From contig NC_065535.1 in NCBI RefSeq assembly GCF_932294415.1, positions 7,119,501 to 7,183,500 of the forward strand: 64,000 bases of DNA, given 5' to 3'. Numbering within the stretch: the stretch's first letter is position 1; the number at the start of each line of letters is the position of its first letter. Shown here piece after piece: positions 45,157 through 56,803 of this stretch. The position numbers were made by a program, and so were the translations under genes. Under the pieces are notes generated by a model. The model had not been told where the DNA came from, ran no database searches, and was given only the letters and a program-made list of their open reading frames with translations. Source of the DNA: Quercus robur (Eukaryota; Streptophyta; Magnoliopsida; Fagales; Fagaceae).

Positions 45157-46498
45157 GGCTAATAGATCTTTATGTGTCAAGTTTCTTCATAGGGTTTGAC
45201 ACACTCGACTCATTGGACCTATTTTTTTTTTTGAAAATTCCTATTTCTGACAATATCTCCGTTCAAGTCTAATAGATCTCTACCTCTCCTTGTTGCCAAA
45301 TGACCTAGATTCGTATTGCGGTCGCCGGATCTATGACCGTCACTACCCTTAGCCGGATTCAACCGTTATTGCCCTTGCCCTATTTTGTTCAAAAGAAAAG
45401 AATAAAGTCCGTAACAAGCTATAGCGATCTTACGTGGACCTGACCTTAATTTGCAACTAGAACATTCTGCTTCCTACTAATAAGAAGGATACATAAAAGT
45501 CCAAGACTTCTTTAGTACGCTATTTGTGTCTATGACGACTCTATGCACATTTAAATTTTGTTTTCAACTTGTGTCGTACTCCTCAAAATATTTTTTTAGT
45601 TTCTAAATCCTCAAAATTATTTATATATAGCACAAAAAAAAGGAATAAACAAATAGCCAAAAGTCAGCCTGAGAACATTATATAATTTAATTTTAGTTTA
45701 TATTTTATTAATTCCCTAGCCATGTGGGCATTAATTGACGAAAAGCAAACGGCAAAGGGGTTTTGCCGAATAGGGATGTCTATCACTAGTGGTGTCCGAC
45801 AGTAGAAAAACGTTGAATCTTGAAAGTGACAAGCTTTGAGATTTGTTTCTAAATCAAAAATTAATTATGTGAGGTTTGCTACTTTGTCTACTTTGCTTAT
45901 GATATGACCTATATCAGTTATAATTAGCCTTTTAGTGGGACAAGGAATTTGTATAAGTTAGGAATGTGACCTTTGGTCTTTGTACAGATTATACTATTTA
46001 TTTCACTGTTAATTAAATTACTGTTTCATAAAATAAAATAAAAATTGGGTACATCTCTATTTTACTACTTCTTAGTAAAGAGCTAATTAAAAAACACTTT
46101 TTTTTTTTTCAATTAATTACAATGAGAAACATACTTTATTCTGCACTAAGGTGTTAATGAACATAATTTTTTTCACAACTTACTAAGGTGTTAATGAATG
46201 ATAAGATTGAGTAGCATCACTCTCCTATTTTTCATCATTAATATTAGTTTTATTATACGACAATTACAATAGGACATGTTAGTAATCGTGAAAATTAATA
46301 ATTTTTGTTGTATATATCCTCCTAAATTTATTGGTTTCATTATAGCCACTTTGCAAGCTTGCTTCAGCTGCTGAGCTAGGTGGGCTCTGGTGGTGTGTGG
46401 GTGAACTGTGAAGCAGTGAACCCACTTCTTTATTGATGAAATGTTGCTGTCAACTATGTTTCTTCAAAAAAAGTGATGAATTTCTTTCTAAAGCTGTT

Positions 46499-46543
46499 GA
46501 AACTTTTGAATTTTTTTTTTCTTTTTTTTGAGAAACTTTTGAA
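46499..46543. repeat. 12-bp direct repeat around a 21-bp T-run insert
   Basis: GAAACTTTTGAA at 46499-46510 and 46532-46543. The insert is T's with one C, ending GA, so on the minus strand it is TC followed by an A-run. Confidence 0.65.
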
Positions 46544-47838
46544 GTTAGTTCTATGTATCCATGTTTTTTTCCACATGAATTCATTATTATCACAATATGA
46601 TTGTTAGCAAATCACTATCATCAGGCCTTGGTCTTACATTGCTCTCAAATCTCAGGACCATTATTTATTATAGGGTCTTGAGAAGATAAAAATAGTCAAT
46701 GCATACTACACAAGACATGACGAAATTTTGCCTGGGAATAGTGACCAAAATTTATTCCCAGTAGAATATAAATGATGTAATGTCGCGGTGCACTTGAGCC
46801 TAAACGGCGTTGATTTCGGTGATACCTTACTTTCTTTCTTTTTTTGTCTTTTTATTGATACTCAAAGGAAGAGGGTGGAGAAGGTGAGTTTCGAATTTCA
46901 AAGCAACACATGCTTGTATGGCTGTATCCTAATCTCACGAATAACCATGAAGAAGCTAATATTCTTCCGATTAGCTAGGCCAAGAAAAAAAAAAAAAAAA
47001 AAAAACTTTGCCTATGGTCATGTATCAGCAAACTAGTGTCTTTTTAGTTTTTGCTTTTCCACTCACTCATCACAAGGATATATATGCATAAAAATGAGTA
47101 ATTAGTTTAATTTAATTTAAGAAATTATATATTTTCTTACATGAAAGAATTCAAACTAGGAGTAAAACCCTTCAGATTTTATTAATAAGTCTTGCAGATT
47201 TAAGTATGGATGATGGGGTTCTTTTAGTAAAACGTGGGAATTTTTAAAATCTTGTGATTTGAAATTATCTATTCCTATTCACATAATTTGGATAAAACTT
47301 ATATCTTTGAGGCAATTAATAAATAAATAAAATGTCAAAATGAAAACTAAAAGCGAACTTATATTATATGTGAAATAAATGATTTTGATGTTGTCAAGTT
47401 TTCAATAAATTAAATATTTCTCAAAATAAATAAATAAATATATTCTATTAGGATCATTGACTTTCTTAGATTGGGAACACCAAGATTTAATTATGAAGCC
47501 CTCATTTCCCTTTCTCCAACTCCATTTTGTCTTATCCACTACCACAAGGAATTTAAATCTTCATTTTTTTTCCTTTTCCTTTTTTAATTTATGCGCATCC
47601 TCGTATTTCTCTCTTCCTTCATTATTATTTTTTTTTGGGGGTTGAGGACACCCTTCATTTTCAACCTCAGTACATTTCCATTTCTTCCCAATTTTTCTGT
47701 TCTTTTTTTTGGTCTAATTTTTTCTTTTGAGCTCCATTTCAATATTTCTTTTCTAAGAAATTAATCAAAGCCACGTTCCAACCAAAAAGAGAGGATAGGC
47801 AGAAAAGAAAATCTTGCATAAAAAAAGAGGTTTGAAAC

Positions 47839-48929
47839 TGTAAGATTGAATTTATTTAATCATGTGTTGGCTTTATTCCGTACCAAATTTGCTTGTAATT
47901 TATCAATTAGATACCCTGTATGTAGGTGAGAATTATTTAAGGATAGTGTGTGAGAGAGTGTGAAGAAATCTCAAGAAGTATGCAATTCAAGGAAGTCTCG
48001 CGATTGGATCTCGTGATTGGTGAGTCACTAGAATGGACAACGTGTGAAGCATGCAGGGAGAGCTGAAGGGTCACGCCAACTGTAGCACTGCAGGACAAAA
48101 ACTTCTAATTTGGCCAGGCAGTTAGCTCGTGACTCAAATTCGCAACCCGTTCCAGTCACGAGGTCGAGTTGCCAGAATGCCCTGTTAGATGAAAACTGAC
48201 CTTTCGCATTCCTCATGTACCCTACTATAAATATCCTTATACCCATGAAATGTAAAAAACTTCCAAAGAGAATTTTGAGAGAGAAACCTTAGAAAAAAAC
48301 AAGATTAACTCATCCATAATCTTCATTTTTTTATTCTCCATATTCCTCTACTCTCACCCTCTCCATTGACATATCCTTGAGAGGTACATTAGCCAAATCC
48401 TTATCTCACCATACCCATATTAGTGAGGAGGTATTTTGGTGCTTGGGAAGTAGTTCAGAAGGAACCAATTCATTTTGGTTGATGCAATGGGTTATTGTGG
48501 GATCTGATAAGTTTGAGAAGATAAGGTTCGGCGTAACCTTATTGGAGCAAGAAGATTGGAGGGCTTAGGTGCACTGGGTAGATTAGGCTTGAAGGGTTTT
48601 CTGCTATTCATGTATCACAACTTCATTCTCTAGTGGATTATTGACCGCTTGGAGGGCGGCGGAGAGGTTTTTCGTCGAATATTTCGGTTTCCTCTTCGAT
48701 AACATATTGCCGTGTTATCTTTGTGTTTGCATCTTTTCTTCCCTTTCTCTTTACCTTTTAATTACTGCTGTGATTGTGATTAATTATGGTTTAGAGTGTG
48801 TTACCTATTTGGTTATAGTTTATATTTCATATTCCGTACATATATTATTTAATTATAAGCTTGTGTTGCTAGTTTTGTTTTTGGAGGTCTAAACGTTCAT
48901 AGGTATTTTATACACTATTTGAACTTTCA
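47839..48929 (+). mobile_element. Solo LTR, 1091 bp, with 5-bp target duplication
   Basis: GAAAC at 47834-47838 and again at 48930-48934. Between them the sequence begins TGTAAGATTG and ends GAACTTTCA (TG...CA). A TATA box ACTATAAATATCC lies at about 48225-48237, and a GGAGGTCTAAACGTTCATAG stretch lies near the end. No internal region or primer site follows, so this is a solo LTR left by LTR-LTR recombination. The style suggests a Copia-type element (inference). Short ORFs inside are not genes. Confidence 0.9.
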
Positions 48930-48934
48930 GAAAC

Positions 48935-51894
48935 GGAATTCACAATTAACTAATGATTTTTACCACATCATCAATAATTTCAATATATACTAAAGTTGTG
49001 CTATCTAATGTTTGTTTAAATATTAAAGATATTGGTAACTCCACTTTACTTAAGTACTTAATGATTAGGATGGAGGAGTCTAATCTAACACTACAATAGT
49101 ACAATTAATCAATTAGGTGATTTACATCACTGAATATGTCTATTCTTGTGTTAGCTAAACTAAACTAGGAATGAATGCAAGGATAAGGGATTTTTAATTT
49201 TTTACAAATTTGATAGTGAGGGGAGGGGGGATTTGAATCATGAATGCATCTGTTGGAAAATTTTGATAAATAGTACCACCCATGAACTTTGACATCATTG
49301 TCAATTTGATTCTTGCACAATCGACTTGAGCAATTAGACTTTTGAATTTTAGATTTATGACAAATCAAAACTTTTGTTAGTATTTTTGTTGAAGATTAAT
49401 GAATTTACTCACATGATGTACACATATATAGTTTTACTACATTATCAATAATTTTGACATGTCAATTCATGGGGTTGGTCTAATGCATGTCAAGTATTAA
49501 TCCATGAGATACTAGGTTCAAGTCTTGCAGCACACTATGGGTTTCTTCTTTTTAATTACCTGATATGTGTGGGACAAGAAAATTATACACACTCTGAAGA
49601 ATATATAGCTAGGAGTTTAAAGAGTTATGGACACTCATATTAGCCCCCCCAAAAAAAAAATTAAAATGCTATTATTACCATGTCTACGGTACATAATCAA
49701 GTTCATATATGAAATAAGACAATCTTATCTAATGATTTATGTTAATTAGGTATGTATAATACGTAAAAAAGAAAAAGAAAAAGTATGCACCATGGAATTC
49801 TCCTATTGATAAATCAAATCAGAATTTACCCTTTTGAAATATAGTCAAGAGTGTGGTTAGGTGATGAAGAGATCTTTGGCATGTGTATCACATCTCGAAT
49901 TTGGAGAAAAAAGCAAACGGTGATTAAGGTATATGTATATATATGTACTAAGTTAAGAATGAAGAAAATAAAGATTCCTAATGACAATAACACGCAAGAG
50001 ATAGCTTCAATGAGAAAACAAAGGATCGAGGTCCTTGTCGTCAGAAAATAAAAGAGGAAGAAAAAAAAAAAAAAAAACAAATGAATGGGTATATAAGATC
50101 CAAAATAGGAAAGAGAGTAGGAACTGTGAAGTGGTCTTATAGGACAAACACATGGAATAATGGAATATAGCCCTAGAATTTTGACAACTTTTACAAGTAG
50201 CGAACCATTCAGAGACATGTTGACCGGATAATACCCACACTTGCAAAACTTTATTCGTATTCAACAATCCAACCAAAGAAAAAAAAAAGAGTGATACACA
50301 GAGAAAGAGAGAGAGAATTAATTAGCACTAATAATTTAGTATTAAAATAGTAATAGAAAAAGTCAGAAAAGTTTCATTTCCCGGAGAATCTAGAGCGCAT
50401 CAGGCGCTGACCGCAGCTTCGGAAAGTATTAACAAATGATTAACGTTTTCTAGTCATCTTGTTGTTACTGTAATCAGCAAATATAAACAAATGGAATAAA
50501 AAGTTTAGGCAAAAGGACATGGGTTTTCGAGCTTATATGTATAAAATATACAAGTAAACAAAACACAGAATATGCAGCATATTAAACGGGAGAGATAGGG
50601 AGAATAGGTAAGAAACAAAGGAAGAGAACAAAGAAGAGCCTATCACCTAGACAAGGTCACGTCCATAAGTCACGTGATGGGAACCCCATGTTACGCCGTG
50701 GAATGTGGTCTTTCGATCGCTTCGTGAGTTCCCATGCACGCGCGGGTGGGGCTCGACAGATGGATGTAATCAAAGGAATAATTGGACACGGAAGAGGGAA
50801 TATTGGGGAAGGGAGGAGATTGATTATAGATTAGACAAACACTAGCTAGCCTTTCAATTGAAACCTTAAGAAGTTTTTATACTTCACTCTACTACTATAC
50901 CCACCTGCATGTTTCACCATCATTCTACCTCACGCGCCAACTATACATGATTTTTGGGTTGGGTTTTTATGCCATTATGTTAAATTAAAGCTCAATTGTG
51001 GCATTAACCTTATACACTCAACTTGGAACAAGATTCTCTATTTTTAGTTTCATATTGAAAGAGTTTATTTGAATTATTTCCTACATTTAACCATTCATGT
51101 AGTGTCAAGTATTTCAAAAATCTAAGCAATGTGTCAATCCATATATTTATAAATTTAATCTGAATGATGAAATTGATTTATTTCAAATAATGATATTATC
51201 ATATGGAAAACAATAATCAAAGAATTTATATGATAAGTTGTAATTGTAGTTAATGGAAGGCTTGTCTTTCATCTTTAACAAAGTTGTGCATTTTTTATAG
51301 AGTTGCACATAAAATTTTGATTAGTCTATTTGCAAACACACCCATTTGTCACAACTTGTTAATTTGTACGATTATGAGTGGTTAATAAAAAGTGATAGAT
51401 TCATATAATTAGTAGTGAGCAAAAAATATACATTACTCATAATCGCACAAATTAATAAATTTTAAAATTGAGTATACAAGTTTTTCCCTAAAACTATTCA
51501 TTTTTTATTATTATATTAGTGATCAATCAGATACCAATGGATATATTCAAATAAGAAACACACATATCAAGGGATCTCATACTTAAACAAAGTTTTACTT
51601 GTAACCACTCTTATTCCAGTTTTTCAAGTAAAAAAATGAAAGAAGAAAGCAAACTTTTTTGGCTCTCAATTATTATAGAAGACTTTGACAGTAGGTTGAG
51701 TGGAAGGGGGTGATAGAAAGTGACTAGTAAACTAAGCACAGTAAACACTCAATAGGGTGGCACGAGAGTAGGAAAACGCGTTGGTCTAAACATTAGAATG
51801 AGAAGTGGGTCATTGAGAATGGCATGTGGGGCTGCGACCCTGGTGTCGCCGGACACCCCAGCCGCTCTGACACTACTTCTTTTCTATTAGTCCA

Positions 51895-51929
<35 letters not shown>

Positions 51930-52259
51930 CTCCCTCTCCTTATTTCTCACGAGACCATTTTTATTTTGCTGATTTTCTTTTTGTTAAATAAGGTTCGCAC
52001 GTGTACAGCTCGATATTTATTGGCAATTTGCTGCGTGCACCAAAGACTTTAGACCAGTTAACACTGGCTTCTGTTCATGTCAATGGAGAGAAACTATATA
52101 GCCTAGCTAGGGTTGGCAATGGTCGGTTTAGCTTGAGTTATAGGGTTGGACTGAATCCCAAGATATGGAAGGCTCTTTTTCTGGTGATCATTAGGAAATT
52201 ATTAAGGGTTTAATAATAAGGGAAATGCTACATTTAGTCATTTACGTTATACCTCAAGA

Positions 52260-52290
<31 letters not shown>

Positions 52291-53583
52291 ACAAAAAAAA
52301 AAAAAACACATATAATGGTCTTTTGTTTGACTAAAATAATTCAAAATAATAAAAAATGATACCAAGTTCGTTTTCCGAATTTAGATTTAAACAAAATCAT
52401 TAGTGGTCATATATATGTCACATTTAAATAATTTATCCACAAAATTCGATATTTAAGTCCTTAATCTTTTTCAACCATTTTTTTTATAAATTTTCTTGAG
52501 TGGTGGGGGCTTGTTCCTACTTGCTATTTGAAAGCGTAACTATAGTCACAAACTCATAATAATGTCCAAAACATTGTTTCTTAAGCTTATATTCCCATAC
52601 AAGCCAAGAACCAAAAAAAAAAAAAAAAACCCTAAATTTCTTATTTCAATTTAACACAATGCCATCATGACATGAGCAACATAGTCATAATGTTTGTGTT
52701 GAATTTTCAAAACAGAAAATCCTTAAAATTTTCACAATCATTCATGCCACGTCCACAAGAACAATAACTAAATAAGGGCAAACTTTGAACAGGGATATTT
52801 TAGCCTGCCAGTCAATCCTCGTTAATGAAAAAAAAAAAGAAAAAAAAAAGAAAAAAGAGAGAATATACCAAATCAAGACAAGCTTATAAGAAATAAACAA
52901 TAAAAATAGAATCTGATAGATACAAAAAGAGTAGGAGAATTTAAATGGGTCGCGATCCATCAATGTAGAGAGAGAGAGAGAGACTGTGACTCAATTCCCA
53001 TTCCATTATTCCTTAGAACAGTACCCCTTTTGTTTTCTCGAATTCCAACCATTCCCCCTCAGAAACCACCATTATATTTCTGGTCCTCCTTTATTTAAAA
53101 CGGACCTCTCTCTCTCTCTCTCTGTGTTACTGTGTGACTGTCTTTGTGGAAAGGTCTCTGATCCCTCTGCACCCATAAATACACAACTTACCCTTTTCAC
53201 AAACTTTTCCTTCAAGCCTTCATCCCCCCCAAAAAAAAACTCTGCTTTCTTTCTTTCTTTTTCCTGCATTTTTAATCTGACTAGTAGTTTCTGCTTTTTT
53301 TCTTCTTATTAACCTCTCTATATATTTTGCTATTCCATCAACCCTAGCATATAGGATCCTACTGAAAAGCCTACCTTATTAGCCTCCTCTTCTCTCTCTT
53401 AATACCAATGCAAATCATGAGGCACTCATGATATAATCACAACTCACAGCCTTCTTTTTCACCTCTCTCTCATCCCAATTCTTGCTTTTCCTTATTTGTT
53501 CCTTAGCTCTCTCATTTCCTTGTTTATTTAAGAACCCCTAGTGGGTCTTTTGATTAAGCTATTAGATCTCCACCACAGCCCTC
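48935..53583. promoter_or_regulatory. Gene-poor region upstream of KAN4
   Basis: No gene recognised. Two islands stand out from the AT-rich background: 50640-50770, with TCACGTGATG (a G-box) and ACGCGCGGGTGGGG, and 51770-51890, with GTCGCCGGACACC. Both are candidates for conserved regulatory sequence of the downstream gene. Simple repeats: (TA)n 51897-51927, C-run then (CA)n 52259-52300, (GA)n about 52970-52983, (CT)n 53107-53121. About 52980-53583 is CT-rich and probably holds the KAN4 core promoter and 5' UTR. Confidence 0.45.
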
Positions 53584-56500
53584 ATGTTTCTTAGCTCAAA
53601 CCCTATAATGAGAACTACTAGCAGTACTACTCCATCACCCTTGCCTGACCTTTCCTTACAGATCAGCCCACCTTCAGTTTCAGCAGATTTTGAAGCTAAG
53701 GAAGTGAGCTATGATGGATTGATAACAAGAAAAGCAGTACTCCACAGTGATAGGAGCTCAACCACTGATTCTGGAAGCAGTGGAAGCGATTTAAGCCATG
53801 AAAATGGCGGCTTCTACCCAGCTGGGGCTTATAATCTTGGTCTTACTGAGCCCACGTTAAGCTTAGGGTTTGAAATGTCAGATTTGAGTCCCCCATCTCT
53901 ACAACTACCAAGAAACTATCATCAACATCACCATCACCAACACCAGCACCATCATCACCACAATCATCAACCTCAAATCTACGGCCGAGAGTTCAAGAGA
54001 AATGCAAGATTGATTAGTGGTGTGAAAAGAAGTGTCAGAGCTCCAAGAATGAGATGGACTACGACCCTCCATGCCCATTTTGTTCACGCAGTAGAACTTC
54101 TCGGCGGCCATGAAAGTAATAATATAGACCAAGTCCTAGACTCTTATTTTTATTTATTTATTTTGCTTTTAACAAGTGGGGTGGGCAATTTGAACCTCGG
54201 TTCTTCTTATAAGAAGAATTGGAGAATGTCACTAAGTTACAAGTTCTTGGTGAACAGCTTTTGGACCTATTTATTCTATCTCTCATGATTATTAGGAGGA
54301 CTTTTTTCCTTATTTAGCGCAAAAGTGTTGATTATACATCTTTTGTTTTACATTTTAACAAGCTCACTTTTTTTTGTTTTTTCCCCTTGCTAACAGGAGC
54401 AACACCAAAGTCTGTGTTAGAGTTGATGAATGTGAAGGATCTAACCCTAGCTCACGTGAAGAGTCATTTGCAGGTGGGGGTTAATGTACTGTTAAATCAC
54501 CCTTTCTTTGAACACAGATTTGTTTTTCACTCTTTAGTTATCATACATATTCTTCTATATTGAAGTTGATAAGATCCATTTGTAGTGAGGGATGTGAAAA
54601 CAAAGGGTAAGGACAAAAGGGCATCTAGAGGGTAATCTTAGCAATGTGGACTATTGTCTCATTTTTTTCTCCATGGTGTTCATGCAGATGTATAGAACAG
54701 TGAAGAGCACTGACAAGGGATCAGGTAATTGGATTTTCCCCACACCTAAGGACCCCCACCAAGCATTATTTCTCTTCCTGTTATTCTCTTTGTTGTTGAG
54801 CTAGCTTGGATATTTTCTATCCAAGTGCGACAGAAACTCTATCATTTGATTCACAGTGAGTTGGGCTAGGACTGACCTTAGACCCATGTGAATTATTGGA
54901 TCAGTGTCTGATAAAGCTAGAGCAATTGCTCTATATCTATGATGAATATTGCAGGTCTGGGGCAGACAGATATTGGATTGAAACAAAGGCCAGGACATGT
55001 TAATGTGGAAGGAGTCTTACCTTGTGAGAAGGCTAGTCCAATCACAAAACTAGAAAAAACCCAAAGGTGAATGCCTATGCTTGTTTCTTATAACATGCAA
55101 CTTCACCTCTTTGAATAGTGAATAATACTGTTAATACTAGTGTTAATAGGTCATTAATTTTTTGCACACACTTTTTTTTTTTGTGTGCAAGCATATACAT
55201 GCATGAATACTCACAAACGCCTAGGGGAAGGACTTTTTTGGTCCAAGAAGGTGTCTGTCTTTGTTGATGGTGTAGATAATGACGATTTATTAGTGAGAGT
55301 CTCAAGTCATAGATTTTGGTGAACAAAGCCTAGGGTTTCTATAGGAATAGTGAGGGTGATTTTAATGTTTGCCCTTATTAACAAGTCCCACATCCCATAT
55401 CCGTTAGATTTTGAAATTATTGATCCCAATGTGTCCTTAAAGTCAAGGGTTTGGTTCAAATCTCAATGCTGTTGTAATCTAAAGAGTACATTAAGGTTGC
55501 TTCTTAACTCACAGCTCACAAAGGGTACCTCTGTAATAGCTAGGCTGCCTTTTTGCTGATCGAGTAGTTGATTAAAGTTTCATCTTTGGTTGCCATTTTC
55601 TTGATTTCACCATGGCTGTGGACACAGACAAAAAACGTACATACGGAGGACTGCTTTAGTGCTTTGTGTTTTAATGCAGCATTAACTTTTGAAGATGAAC
55701 AAGGAGTAACCTTGATATTAGATGCATTTTTACTCATGATTTAGTAGTATTAGGATTCATCAGTTGATAATTAAGCATGATCTCATGGAAGGAAGATGTT
55801 ATCTCTCTGTAATAATGCTGTATTCTCTAGATGAATAAGGATTAACCTTTATGTTGTCCCATGATAATACTTAAATTTCATTAGTGTTGTACTTTACATT
55901 GTTTGATCAAATTCAAAAATGTGTTTGCATTGACAAAAGTGTCATATATTGGAATTCAATTATCATTGAAAATGATAACATTGATGGCACTGGTCAATAT
56001 ATACAAAATACAAATGCATAATTAAATTTAATTGAGAAACTTTAGGGACAAAACGTAAAGAAACGTACTAAAGTTTTGTCCGCAAATTAACTGGTCTCTA
56101 TCTCATTGTTAACACAGGTTTTCAATTTGAGATTCCAAGAGTTCTTTTTTTATATTTCTAACTCAGTATTCCAAATAATTTAAAACCTCTCAGTACTGTG
56201 CTTGCCAAGTTATTAACAACTAATTGCCCGTAGAATATTGATCCCTACCCACCTACCAAAAAAACCACTACCTAGCACTGCTACAGCCTTGCATTTTTTT
56301 CCCTCTCTTGTTTGTCTTTGTGCTAGTGTCTTCATTCTTAATCCTAAAATATTAATTTTGATTATCTCAATAAATTTGTGAGCAGAATGGAGACAAGCAG
56401 TGGGAGTAGATCAAGTCATGAAAATGCTTTGACATATTCTGATTTCAAGGCAAAGGATACCAAGGTATATATATGAATATATATGTGTGTGTGTGTGTGT

Positions 56501-56803
56501 GTTTGTATCATCAAAAACAAGACCAACCATGTTGAATTTTTGTTTCTTTTTGTAAAATATTCAGTTCTTTGTAAATTAATATAATGATTAATTATCATTT
56601 TTTTTTTATAAAAAATATAGGAGGACGGACACAATATTGAAGCCCCCCATGTTTATGTGTCTGATAGCGCGAAGGAGAGGTTGGACTCTAACTCTATGTC
56701 ACCATCGAATACATTGCTTAATCTGGAGTTCACTCTAGGAAGGCCAAATTGGCAAATGGACTATGTTGAGTCCTCAACTGAGTTAGCCCTTCTCAAATGT
56801 TAA
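53584..56803 (+). CDS. KAN4: KANADI transcription factor, KAN4/ATS-like
   Basis: Six exons: 53584-54115, 54397-54473, 54688-54724, 54955-55066, 56386-56464 and 56621-56803, with GT/AG borders and continuous phase, 339 residues. ATG 53584 was chosen; ATG 53608 is also possible. Near the N-terminus is PDLSLQISPP. A His-rich stretch (about 110-132) precedes QIYGREFKR. The GARP/Myb-like DNA-binding domain (about 146-212) reads KRSVRAPRMRWTTTLHAHF, then VHAVELLGGHE, then ATPKSVLELMNVKDLTLAH and KSHLQMYRTVKSTDKG across exons 1-3. The C-terminus LEFTLGRPNW and ELALLKC matches KAN4/ATS rather than KAN1-3. KANADI proteins set abaxial identity; KAN4 is known from ovule integument development. Intron 1 holds a SINE-like piece and intron 4 is 1.3 kb. 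Looks functional. Confidence 0.93.
54135..54285 (-). mobile_element. SINE-like fragment in intron 1 of KAN4
   Basis: On the minus strand CTTGTAACTTAGTGACAT resembles a tRNA-type box A and GAGGTTCAAATTGCCC a box B, followed by CCCACTTGTTAAAAGC and an A/T-rich end. This pattern is typical of plant SINEs. I found no clear target duplication, so the limits are approximate. Confidence 0.45.

Larger units (their letters stand above)
38425..47838. other. Long gene-poor AT-rich region
   Basis: No gene recognised in 9.4 kb. Contents include (AAT)n at about 38640-38667; a possible worn MITE at 39105-39295 (GTTTGGGA at one end, CCAAACACAC at the other); a 34-bp near-duplicate at 40225-40300 (GCTCTTATCTTT phrase twice); a (TA)n at 44250-44273; a less AT-rich island at 45230-45460; a perfect hairpin at 45123; and a short poly(A) insert at 46499. 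Open frames here lack recognisable features. Confidence 0.5.

Noticed and set aside
49826..50276. 130- and 89-codon overlapping minus-strand ORFs
   Set aside because: Both depend on an A-run (T/F-run when translated) and show no domain; probably chance frames.
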